Below, piece after piece: positions 35,601 through 46,292 of a stretch of DNA of 64,000 nucleotides. The notes under the pieces are model-generated. The model made no database searches and was not told where the DNA came from. It saw only the letters and a list, made by a program, of their open reading frames with translations. Source of the DNA: Phoronis australis (lineage: Eukaryota; Phoronida; Phoronidae); contig NMRA01000037.1 in the NCBI GenBank assembly GCA_002633005.1, forward strand, positions 1,046,518 to 1,110,517, in the 5' to 3' direction. Position 1 is the stretch's first letter, and every line of letters begins with the position of its first letter. The position numbers and the translations under genes were made by a program.

Positions 35601-36215
35601 AAGATTAGACATTCGATGACCATCTCAAACTAATCTGAAGCGAATGGTGGCTTCACACTGAGTACAGAACGAACCGCGACAGATTCCGACAGAGACTTCA
35701 AAACTCGAACATTCAAGAGACAACAAAACAACTATAAATGATTCTTAGACCACTAAATGGTCCATGGTAGAAAAAAGTATTTTCGCAAACTTGTTCTTAA
35801 ACGGCTGAACTACTTGTATGCTGCAGCATAGCTTCTTAAACGGCTGAACTACTTGTATGCTGCAGCATAGCTTGAAGCCAAATTGTAGTTTTGATTTTTG
35901 AAGTTCACTGTGGAAATAAGTATCAAGAACTTTCGTTTATAAGCCTAGTACATGTCAACTTAATTCTTTTGGTCTTATGGGTTTGTATTTCTTATTTGAT
36001 TTCGTATATCTGATTCTTACTGTAACGTTAATCGATATTGACAAAGTAATGAACTAAACCCCATAGCTATAATTATAGTAATGTGACGTATTTAACGTAA
36101 AAAAGGACACAGAAATTAAGAAAAAAATGTTCGATGCTTCAAATGGAATGCATGCATTATGGAGATCTGTAACGCATTTTTTACTTTCTTACAGAGTTCT
36201 CCATATCAACAGTGA
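29691..36215 (+). CDS. Gene A: predicted beta-trefoil protein with amphipathic helical N-terminus
   Basis: Exons: 29691-29714 (ATG), 30101-30187, 30516-30569, 30721-30840, 31445-31577, 31957-32057, 32607-32789, 36195-36215 (TGA); all GT-AG and in phase, about 240 residues. The first 95 residues are charged, probably helical and internally repetitive (KNAAKVTKDVAKQ; PTVKNTMKAVRDSIEK; APVVLDAIKKTG). From NNFCSNNVVALKSRN on there are three sub-repeats of strand-like hydrophobic alternation: NVVALKSRNTEKCVQL; HWTVINLGKNIVRLHNNNKF; NTFVAFESVHYPNMRLAF, closing with HFSCRIV. Three such units suggest a beta-trefoil. The FES(V)xxP motif recalls interleukin-1-type and AbfB-type trefoils, but I cannot assign a family. 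No signal peptide. Exons 6 and 7 appear twice in the assembly because of an allelic duplication. AATAAA at 36294. Confidence 0.75.
31959..34205 (+). repeat. Haplotype copy 1 of duplicated gene A segment
   Basis: Matches 34207-36119 nearly base for base and ends exactly at the N (34206). Differs by a 394-bp MITE insertion, small indels and scattered substitutions. Contains gene A exons 6 and 7. Confidence 0.9.
32934..33327 (+). mobile_element. 394-bp MITE, present in one haplotype copy only
   Basis: Ends are CTGGGCCCGGTCTCTAATCT and, inverted, CTGGGCCCGGTCTGCAATCT; the similarity continues for about 45 bp (TACTCGAAA then GAACTCGAAA). The second haplotype copy reads straight through the site at about 35198 (CACCATCTGGTTAC). 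The interior repeats the ACTCGA motif. An old copy of its right half appears at 40405-40525. No coding capacity; target duplication is not obvious. Confidence 0.8.
34207..34305 (+). pseudogene. Second copy of gene A exon 6 (allelic)
   Basis: Encodes HWTVINLGKNIVRLHNN onward as in exon 6 with two amino-acid changes (V to A and V to I in QVGACVTEF). The acceptor AG is lost at the N, so it cannot be spliced as assembled. Confidence 0.8.
34868..35050 (+). pseudogene. Second copy of gene A exon 7 (allelic)
   Basis: Intact 61-codon exon with acceptor and donor, identical in protein to exon 7 except Arg to Lys (LVRDAL/LVKDAL). Either copy could join the last exon; they should be the same locus. Confidence 0.8.
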
Positions 36216-36293
36216 TTGCCTACCTCACAAGAGTCTTGTTGACATCAAAATTTGATTAAATTGCGTTGTTTCTGTCGCTTTTTATGAATACAA

Positions 36294-36299
36294 AATAAA
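36294..36299 (+). terminator. Gene A polyadenylation signal
   Basis: AATAAA 79 bp after the gene A stop codon. Confidence 0.6.
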
Positions 36300-38942
36300 G
36301 GTCAGTAGTGCTGCGTTCTATTTGTCAGTGTTTCAAATTTGAATTTTGTGATTCACATGCAAGGGCTGCACTTTGGTTTGCACCACCAAATGCAGGCTTG
36401 GTCACCCACTGCGGACGAACTTTTAAAGTTCAAAGGTCGAACGAGAAGTGGGAAGAACGAGCCCGAGGTCTGCTCGAAATCGAACTCGACATCATGCGGA
36501 GTGCAAGTTTAACATTTGGTAACAACGGTTTTAAGTTTGCCTAAATTACCTTTCTGTACAATCCAAGAACATCACATTTGTCACCAGCCTACAGGGCTAA
36601 ATGAGATGTTCGCATGACAAAACGGATCTCCGCGATCAGAGTTTTCATCACACTAACTAGCAACGTGTTGGTACTTCTTGTTCAGCACCTCTGGAATGAA
36701 ATCCTATTTTGATGAATGAAAGGTTTGTCAGTTGGGATATTTATAGAAGAGACTGGAACAAGGAAGAATGCTTTTCTGTCTTAAATTCTTCGCTTTTTAC
36801 TACCAAAAATCAGTGCTTGTAACGTTAATTAGGCCTAGCCCTTCTATTGAATCAAGTCTGTGTCTTACGCGGTCTCCTCCACCGTGACAAACCCTGTGGA
36901 TGCTCCACACGCAATCGGTGACTGCAGAGTCAGTGAGTCGGAACCCAGTTATGTCTTACGGCATTCCGCCTTTGAGTCTGGTGCGACTCTCGTTTCTCTT
37001 GCATTTATCAAACACTGAATCACCACCGAGTTTCAATTAACCTAGCTGAGGAAGTTTATTCGATAAATAAGGGATAAACCATAATCGCCTATTTTATGCT
37101 ACGGTAGGTTCTGGTGGGCGCCGTTTTCCTAAATCAAGTGTCCCTTTATTCAGAATAAGGCGTTTGCGCCTATACGCGAACCATTTGAGTCAACCATGTT
37201 TGAAGGCGACGCTCTAGAAACAGGTGTACTTTGTCTTAAAATACGCTCAGCTATTTGGATCGTGGAACGTAAAAGGTCTAATTTGCAAATAATGCAGGCT
37301 GTCGTAGCACGTCTAATTAAAGACTTGTTTTTCAGCTGGACGAACACAGTTGGCACTGATTTCACCTCTTCTAGCGAGAATTAAGGTTAAATAAATGGTT
37401 CAAGTCACGATTCCTTTGAAAGGTTTCACAATGTAGTACTAAAAGACTGTTTCAATCGATTAATATTATGCTAATTTTATCATCCTTTGTATGTGATGCA
37501 GGCTGGCATAGCACTGACGACCAGACTTTCATGAACATGTACACGCACACGTACTTATAGGGCACAACCCAATTGAGCACTTGTTTTTGTTTTTCATTTG
37601 GAATTTTTTCTGCATTTACTGGGAATTAAGGTTAAATAAATGTTTCAAGTCACGTTTTCACATTGTAGCACTATGGGTGTGTTTCGATTAATACAATACT
37701 TCATTCTTTGCAGTTACATGAAAACTTTTAAATTTGCGCATGACACAGTGGTCACTGGACTGGACTGTTAACTCTTATTCCCACTGAGTGAGCACAACAG
37801 AACGTGTTGTATGAGTTACAACTTTGGACATGTGCTGTTAAACAATGCAACTTGAAGTCTTTTAAAAATGCTTCTCACGGGTAAGGTTATGCAGTACATC
37901 GAGAACAATGCCCCGGTATATCTGGACACGGCCTGTTTGCTTGTGACGCAAAGAGCACCTATCTGCACCTGTGCGCGAAACTTCGGCGAAGAGTCAGTAT
38001 GCGAAACATGTCAGTTAGAAATCGGAAAAATGCATTATTTCGGATGGGCCTAAATACGTGCATAGGCCTACTTAGCCACAGCAATGGAACTAGTGCTAAG
38101 AAGAAATTTGAATAATCATTTAATTATCTGATAGCCAATGATTGTCGATGAGGCTTTCTACTTGTAACAAGGCTACTGGAAAAACATGGGTTTCCAAAAC
38201 AAAGGATTGTTCACGGTACTTCGTTCACAGATTGACGATGTGCATCACTTGACAATTAAAATGAGATAAGGCCGATGAGAAGGGATCTCTACCGCATAGT
38301 TGTGATTGTCCCCGCTAGATGTCGCTGTCTTACTGACTGCGCAAAAATTTTGTTCCGGTTTCTGCGTGGAAGTTGTTTTCGTGAGACATCGGTAAGAAAA
38401 ACATGCAATAGTCCACCCCCGTCACCTTTCTTAAACCCTTACTCTATATTTCACCATTGATAATAGAGTACAATGTACAGTATGCGTGACTATCACGTAA
38501 TCCCAGTGTATAAAATAACTATTTACGGAGTTACACGATCTCGTATTTACCATTCACTAGTTTTCCAAGAATTTTCCAATTTTGCACTTTCACTGTTGAC
38601 TGTTGTTAAGAAACTAACGTGGGTTATAGAAATCTGATCTTATTCAGTGCAAGGACGAGTCCACGTCAGCACGATCTCTGGTTAATTACTGCGCGCTTAA
38701 AATACAGGCGTTATTGAAAACCATTGGCATTGATAGCCGAACAATACGATTGCCCAGATCTTAGTAAGAGAGGTTGATACTCCCAGGTCGGTTTGCCTGG
38801 GGGTAATCATATCTTACATATTCGTTGGCAATATGTTGCTTTGTTTGATAGACAGTGGCACATTCTGAAAATTCGTGTTGCCGGAAGATTTTCTGAAAAT
38901 ACAATCCTGGTTAAACTATCAAAGTCAGGTTACTATATGCAT
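36300..38942. other. Intergenic between genes A and B, nothing firm
   Basis: Open frames at 36308-36544, 37196-37384 and 37868-38053 have no recognisable domain and no convincing splice context. A short stretch (AAGGTTAAATAAATG-TTCAAGTCACG) occurs at about 37383 and again at about 37627, a local duplication. TAGGCCTA at 36830 and 38063. Confidence 0.4.
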
Positions 38943-39133
38943 CTTATTCACGCATGCAGTCACCATTTTAAAAGTGAGCCTCTTTTTAGGTTTCAAAAAC
39001 AATGCATTCTGCTCTTGATCACAGCTCAAAGCATGTTTTTTTTCGTGTGCCTCGTTCTATTTATGTCTCCAATGCATTGTTTTTTTAAACCTAAAAAGAG
39101 GCTCACAACTAAAATGGCTACTGAGTGAATAAG
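38943..39133. mobile_element. Short hairpin MITE, about 190 bp
   Basis: The left end is CTTATTCACGCATGCAGTCA, the right end is GTGAATAAG, and inside them GTGAGCCTCTTTTTAGGTTT faces AAACCTAAAAAGAGGCTCAC; AATGCATT lies on both sides of a loop of about 55 bp. The arms are over 75% complementary for about 65 bp. No frame worth keeping. Confidence 0.75.
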
Positions 39134-39294
39134 GCGTATGTGCACCCTTCAAGTGTACACTGATGCTTACCATCAGGCATCCTTCCAGCTTGAACAAATA
39201 TGATACTATCAACATTTTTGCTCATGATCCTTCATTCCGTCAACAAAATCAAAGACTGAACTCCACTACAGTCAATGTGCTCAAGGTCAAACAA

Positions 39295-39555
39295 AAACAT
39301 GTTGTGTGGGGGTGCTAAGTATAATGAGACAACTCCTATGGTAACACTTGGGGTTTTGTTACCCCAACGCTTTAGCGAGACGAAGCCAGACTGTGACTAA
39401 CCCATCCTAATTGATTCACAAATTAAAGCTCGTGGCTTAGAAGAAAACCTATTTGCTAATTTTTCTCATAATGCATGGATTTTAAAAATTCACAGACGGC
39501 TACTACTTACTTTTCAGTTTTAAAAACAGTTGTGTTGGTTGTTTGCCTTAAAATA
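39295..39555 (-). repeat. Dispersed repeat, copy 2 (inverted match to 14195-14425)
   Basis: The reverse complement carries, in order, AAGGCAAACAACCAACA, CTGTTTTTAAAACTGAAAAG, GGGTTAGTCACAGTCTGGCT, GGGGTAACAAAACCCCAA and TAGGAGTTGTCTCAT. Located just upstream of gene B. Confidence 0.7.
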
Positions 39556-39816
39556 ATTATTGTTCATTTTTTACTTTGAAACTTTTTTGCTAGATAGCCA
39601 AAGACTTTTGCTAGATTTTCTGGGTTAAACACTGCACGCTTTTTTGTCCACTTGCATGCAAATCTTGTAAGCATGAGATTTTCCTTATGCCAGCCATCTG
39701 CCAGCCATGCTGAGAGGTGGCAGCACATACAGGGACCTGTGTTGCTTGTCTAAAAAGTGTCCAGTAAGCAACACATGTAATGTGCACTTTATCTTTTTAG
39801 GTACATATTCTTGAGG

Positions 39817-42800
39817 ATGGCGTATAAGCGACCCCAGCAGTCAAAGGTGCGTAAATTTTTGGGCACGAATAGGAGACTTATCCAAACTAATAATTGCTTA
39901 CTAGTTTAAACTGCACACATGACACTATTTAAAAAAATCAATCTATATAGAAATTATTTTATACAGGGTTTTCCATGGAGCGCTTAGTGAGTCATGGTTC
40001 TTAATTTTTGGGGATTTCACTTTTGATCAGTTGTACCTCAATGTTTTATTCAAAAGCTGGATGCCGTTCTAGAAACTAAAGTCTATTCCAACTTAAACTT
40101 TGACCTTATACACATCCAAACCTGTTGAGATAGCTGATACTTTGCTACAAGGGTTCTTCAATGAAAAAGTGGCCAGATGCAAATCTCGAGTTATAACCAC
40201 ATTTTCAAGAAATGCAAGTGGTTTTTAGGGTGTGGCTATTCTCACTGTATATGCCTTAACTTACGCTCCATGCAGCAGCTTGTAATAAGTCTCTCAGTTA
40301 GTTTCAGTAAGACACCCAGTGCTTGGGAGGTGTCGCACTTGTAACTTTAATACTGTGGTCATCACTTGAGTGTAACTTAGGATTACACAGTCATCCACAG
40401 AAACCATTGTATACTTGAGCACAGAATTATAGATAGTTCTCTTGAGTTTCTACTAAAGTAGAGTGGAAAATGTCAAAAATATTTTTTAATTTAATTTTGC
40501 CTGAGTTAAAAGGTTCTGTATTCCTTCAGTTTAACTCATTACTGTATGTTAAGTTAAGTTTGTAGATTTCAACCGTAACTCATCACTTGTGTGCGGTCTC
40601 ATTAAGAGTTATATTCAGACTCTGACTGTTGCGGCTGGATCCAAAGAAACTGCGGAACTGCCCTGTTTGTGGAAGGGCTACAGATTGACCTTTAGTTTGT
40701 CAAGTACTTTGCTTGAGTCTTTCTGATTAGCTAGTCTGTTCGCTTGATCGTTTCTTCACCCTGTATGCGGTTATGCTTGTATGTAAGACAGCCATACAAC
40801 TTCTATTACAGGGACTTTTTGCTCAGCTAGAGGACATTGGAAATTCTATTGGCAAAGAGATAGACAGGGCTGGCAGGGATGCTCAACAGTGGTTTGATGG
40901 ACAGAAGACTTCACCTCTGTTGGTAGGTTATAAGTGGCTGCCAGTCACTGAGTTATACTGTAAACATAATACGGTATCCTTAAAGCCCACATGAACCCAA
41001 GTTTCATCAAAGAAACCAGCTTTTGAGTTAGGTTGTGGTGCCATCTATCCACCAGTTATAACGATTAGTTATGACAATGGTGTGTGTTTTCAACCTTACA
41101 ATATCACTACAAAACTGATCTCAATAACTTTTTACTCTAATTTAGAGATGGTTTCTGATCTTGGAAATGACCGACACTTTGTTATTCCTTGAGACTATGA
41201 TTGGCGCCTACGATGACGCACCATGATAAGCCAACTTGTTTACCCAGCTGTTGACACCTGAAATCTTATCTCAGTGTGGTTCAAATCAAAACTTCATTTT
41301 TGATGTAGGGCTTGTTTGTAGTAATTTTGAAGATGGCAATCATTGGCAAGTTGACACTTATCAAGTGGGGAGCATAAAAACAGAAAACAATAAATAGTTT
41401 AAAGGAATACTGCTGGTATTTTGCGTTTTAACTTTGACGAAGAAATTTTTTGTGGGAGTGAAAACCACGATTTGTTGTTCAGTGCAACAATAAATGTCAC
41501 CACTAGTTGGATATAATAGATCCGGATTTAGAGAACCAGTTTCATCCACTAAAAGAACATGGCCGTTATTCAGTTATTGTCTGGTTCTCTAAATCAGGGT
41601 CCATTATATCCGACTAATGCCTAATGTCACAGTTTATTTCTTGATAGTTCTCATCAACGCTACCAACGTCAAGAATCAATTACCTGATTAAACCCTGACT
41701 AGTTTCTTGTCAGTGAACTGAGTAGTCAAAATATGCCAAGCAATTATTGTCACTGTGCTTTCTGTTCTTTCTTCATCATCCCTTGGAATCTTGACTCGGA
41801 GAGACGTTCCTCGAACTCAATAGAGTAAGACCCGTGCAGTTTAAATTAACTGAATTCTTATTTCTTGATGGTTTTTGATTGGTTTTGAATTGTTTGAGAC
41901 TGAAACTGACACAAGAGCTTTTGAGTTTTCACAAAATTTTTGATTTTTCACAAACACATTGAGGTTATTGACATTTGATTGACAACGCTTCTGACTTGTC
42001 TGGGAAATAGTTCCACAATTTTTGTTAGAGAATGCAAGGACACCTTTGGGGATTTTTTGGACCCTAAACAAAGTTCGTGATTTGTTTTGAAGAAAAACGT
42101 ACACAAATTTGGTCAAAATCAACTTTAACCATCTAATTTTCCAAACTCAGGTCCAGCAAATTTCAATTAAAATCAAACATTATGTTCAAATGTTCATAAA
42201 ATTATTCAAAAGTGATATGGATGCTGACTTTACATAAAGCTTATTCTGCGAATGATGTCGTTATTGCACGTCTTTGGTTCTAGCTTTTTTGTTCACATTC
42301 CCTGAAATCTACTTGTTGACACGATTGCCTTTGAATCTAAAGTGAGCATTTCCTAGGCTACGGTGATGTGGCTTTGGGCAAATTTTATTTTATCATCTGA
42401 TCACTAATTTTGATTGTTTTTACAGAACAGCTTCTCTACAGGGAACATTGTGACTCTGATAGCCCGATCAACAGGCCGTTGTCTACAGATACTTCAGGAA
42501 CTCAATGGAACTCTAGTTGTGGATGCACTGGGAATTGACAGTCCGCAGTCTTTTAATGGTAAAAACCTGAAGCAACAGTAGCATTTTTAGCGATGCAGCG
42601 ACGATCCATCGAAATAAGCAGTATCGCAATTCTTTCTTCTGAGTTTTTGGTCGACAAGTGTTTGTGTAATCAAATGTTTGAATGGTTGGGGACTTACAGC
42701 AATGGTGGCAAACTGTGTTTCTACGATTCTTTGTGATCCTCTTACTAGCACAACTGTGCAGTGAAGTGTTCAAATTATACCTCTGGATGAAAAAATTCTG

Positions 42801-45800
42801 TTTCATCCTTCTCCCAATACCTGCATCGGTGTGTTGCGCAAAGTTTGAGCAGGGATCAGGTGGACGTGCCTTTTGTGCTCTCACAATAGTAAAGAGTTCT
42901 TTATTTGCCAGGCTGCCATCCTGATAGTATTTCCTTCAAAGCTCCGTATCAGTAAGATTATTCTCACTAGTGTTGGGTTATTTTGCAAATGGTTAACAGG
43001 TGGTAAAAAATCCAATAATTTGCACGTGTCCTCCATCTTTGTACCAATTTTGTTCAAATGTTTTACACAATCTCAAATTACGTTAAAGACTTGACTACTT
43101 TTGCTGCTAACTGTCTTGACTTTATTTCTTTCATAATCGACGTATAACATTTGATGCTCAGGAAGTAGACTATGTAACATTTTACAAATCTTCGTCATCA
43201 ACATCAGTTAAAACAACAACTATTTCCGTAGCGTTCTTATCTTCGAACAGCACGTACCATTCATTGTCAAGGGGAATGGTAAAATGCTAAAAGCGTGCGA
43301 AGTACACAATGCACTATGTATGTGACTATTACGTGAGCAGTGGAAATATCAAATACTAATGCAGGATGAGATCTCAGTCTTAAGTGCGGAGGACAGTACA
43401 TGACAAAAGTAGTCGGACAAACTACCATTTCCCCCTCATGATGGGTGATTCCGTTTACAGCATCAATGTCTGGTAGCAACGATAAAGGCGGCAAAATTCT
43501 AATTGAAGGAAGGCTTAGCCGCATAACTAACTTTCCTGTTCTCTTCTTTCTTGAACACCAGGAAAGACTACTTTGAGGATGAATTTGGATTTTGCTCAGA
43601 TGGTGTATTTTTGATAATTTTTTCTGAATACCTTTGGCTTGTACAAGATAATTAATCCATGAAATAAATGAAAAAATATGAATTTGATTTTACAGTGCAC
43701 TGGACAGTTATAAATCTGGGAAACAACATTGTGCGGTTGCATAACAACAATAACTACCTGGTTATTGCCAATGGTGTTACTTGTCTTATCAATTTTGTAA
43801 GTATTTATTGTATTTTTTGCGAATAAAAAACCTAAATAGTTTGCTTTACATTAGTTCATGTTGGTTAATTGTGGACTTGGAGACATTTGTTGGACACTTT
43901 ATGAAGCTTGCCTCATGAGTGAGATAATAGATTGCACATTAAGAGCATGTTGCTCCTCAAGTTGGTTGATTTTTGAGTAGCTAAAATTGACTCTATTTTG
44001 TTGTCCCAGAAATCAAAGTCATAACTAGGCCATGTATCCCTAGAAAACCACTCTTTCAAATTTCTTACTGTGACAGGACTTCTTTTCTGTTGGTGCGTAA
44101 AGCATCCATAGCGGCCTAAGAAATGCTTGAGAAAATCACCAGCCCTTCCAAAGTTTAACTTCTTTAATCTCTCATTTGCAACTGAATATTGATGTGGATT
44201 TTTTCAATTTCATGATTAATCACTAAATGGAAGGTAATTGCTGTTCAAATATTTGTCAAATTGTTTTGTTAATAAATTGGTATTGGTGTTGGTTTTGTGA
44301 TTGGCACCAACTGTGTATTTTTTGGTAAACTGTAGTGCAATGCCAAGTCAATCAGTTCCGAAATTAATTATCTCACGCTTAATCTTGAAGCTGTTGTGGA
44401 TCTTGATTTAAACCACTTGCAAGTATTTGGTCTTCAATGGTTCTTCACTCAGATTGAATGTGACTTCAGGGTTTGAAAGTGACTAACACTTTGTTATTTC
44501 TCAAGATCATACTCGATATGTTGACTTGTTGTAGAGTCCGGTGAGTCATTTAGTGTGTCGAGGATAGCCTCAAGCAAAATCAAATTATAAGTTCTGCTCT
44601 GGAAATTACTAATACTTTGAGAAGGAGACACCGTGTGACCAGCTTTAGAGAACTTTTTGTTAGACGGTGAATTCACAGCAGCTTTGAATGATAAATTTTA
44701 TGTGACACAGTTTGTCGCTCAGTTTGAATTTTTGTGGAGTACACAATTGGAACACAGGCGCATCTAACCTCTCTCATGGTTTTCTCTCTTCTTGCCAGCC
44801 TCCAGGGTCAGACCCCGGTGTAGAGTCTCAGCTGAGAGTAAGTGTCAGGGACAACGCCTTCACTGTGTTTGAGTCGGTCAAGACTCCAGGTCACCATCTT
44901 GGAGTGACACCTAATGGCAACCTCAAGCCTGCTGTGGCAACAAGCAAGATGCAAATGGATTCACACTTTAGTTGCCGTGTTGTCGTAAGTATACTTTATA
45001 ATTGCTTAGTGTATCTGCTCGATGACACATTTATTTGAAAGTTAAACTGTTTTCACCTTGTAGTTTGTTGTATGAGTAGTTGGCAATTAATTTTTGTCAC
45101 ACCGTCGCCATGTTGTTACAAGGAACCTGAACAGACTGTGGTTATAACACAAGGAAGGACTGTGTCAAAACTACTGAACAGTATTTCAGTTTTTGTAAGT
45201 CATTGTTTTTTGATTGTTATCCAAAATTTTGGTTTCAATCTCTCCAGAACTACGAGCTTTGCATTTTAGGCTTCAAGCCTTCCAGTACTTCTAGTGATTA
45301 TCTGATTGCAATAAATAGTAATTAGTTATGACCAAGTGTCAAGCTCTTGAGTCTGGTTTGACAAAACGTATCAATCGAATTTGTAAGTTTTAAGTCTTTG
45401 TTTCTTGTGAAAAAGCGAGATTTCGCAACACCTTGCAAAAGGGCAAGTGTTTCACGAGTTTACTCAGAAGCCTATTGTGGCCTATTCTTGGAAAATGGTG
45501 GTTAGTCTGCTCTGTTGGAACATGGCCACAACTTAGAGAGGTCGTAGTTCAAATCCTGGTGATTTCTTCAAACAGTTCTGGGATACTTCCATTTCCTCAT
45601 CTTGCTGTGTTTGGCATTGGGGCACAAGTTTGAGAAATCTGTTGTAGTAGAATTAGATAGCATTGCAATAGACTGGTCGTGGTATGTTTTCAGTCAACAC
45701 AGAAGGTTGCGTGGATGTCAGGGTTATTTGAAACTGTTCTCATTTTAAAATGTTTCCAGGTGTACACAAAAGTATGTCAATCTAACCTATGTTCCTCCGG

Positions 45801-46292
45801 GGCATGTAGTAACTGTTGATGTCTTGTGGTGGCATGATTGCGTTTTGCATTTCACTGCCTGAGGATTATTTAGTTATTTTAAGGATCTTAAGATGCAAAC
45901 ATACTGTGGACAATTCAGTCTGAGAATGCCTGCTCATAAGTAGGTGGCTTTAGGTGACCTGGAAGACATGACAAAAGTAAGACAATAAAGCAATTAAAAA
46001 TATCGTCAATGTGCCGTTTTATGCAGACATTTTTCCTTTCAAACTTCTGGATGGCCCCCTTACAGCATCTTGGACAGCAGTGTAATAAAAGAGCTCATCA
46101 ACTTTGAGGCTTGACTCCTCGTCCAAAGGCATGATTGACACATGCAAGAATATTGATAGTTGAGAGTGGTCCCTCAATTTAAATAAATTTTACTCATCAG
46201 CGGTTGTGTGCTGTGTTATCCTTGTCTTACACATTGGTTATTTTCTCTTCCAGTACTCACCCTACCCACAACCAGCACCTGGTAAACGGTAA
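39817..46292 (+). CDS. Gene B: paralogue of gene A, predicted beta-trefoil protein
   Basis: Exons: 39817-39846 (ATG), 40812-40922, 42426-42558, 43696-43796, 44799-44984, 46254-46292 (TAA); all GT-AG, in phase, about 199 residues. The two exons coding the first two trefoil units have exactly the same lengths and phases as in gene A (133 and 101 bp), and the third differs by one codon. The N-terminus is shorter: MAYKRPQQSK, then one amphipathic helix (GLFAQLEDIGNSIGKEIDRA) ending in the shared QQW(F/W)DG(Q/K)(K/Q)T(S/T)PLL. The trefoil reads NIVTLIARSTGRCLQIL; HWTVINLGNNIVRLHNNNNY; NAFTVFESVKTPGHHLGVTP; HFSCRVV. The tail is YSPYPQPAPGKR. No signal peptide or membrane segment, so it is probably cytosolic or secreted without a leader. 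Function unknown; beta-trefoils bind sugars, proteins or actin. Confidence 0.78.
40405..40525 (+). mobile_element. Diverged fragment of the gene A MITE, in gene B intron 1
   Basis: ATTGTATACTTGAGCACAGA, CTTGAGTTTCTACTAAAGTA and GAGTGGAAAATGTCAAA follow the same order as in 33209-33290, with many substitutions. An older copy of the family active at gene A. Confidence 0.55.
41501..41617. mobile_element. Hairpin element, about 115 bp, in gene B intron 2
   Basis: AGTTGGATATAATAGATCCG then GATTTAGAGAACCAG faces CTGGTTCTCTAAATC then GGTCCATTATATCCGACTA: arms of about 38 bp around a loop of about 40 bp. A short MITE or relic. Confidence 0.65.

Larger units (their letters stand above)
34207..36119 (+). 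repeat. Haplotype copy 2 of duplicated gene A segment
   Basis: Starts right after the N inside exon 6 and ends where copy 1 ends (...GACACAGAAATTAA), then continues into unique sequence with the last gene A exon. Lacks the MITE and carries a private 45-bp tandem duplication near 35785-35872. Confidence 0.9.
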
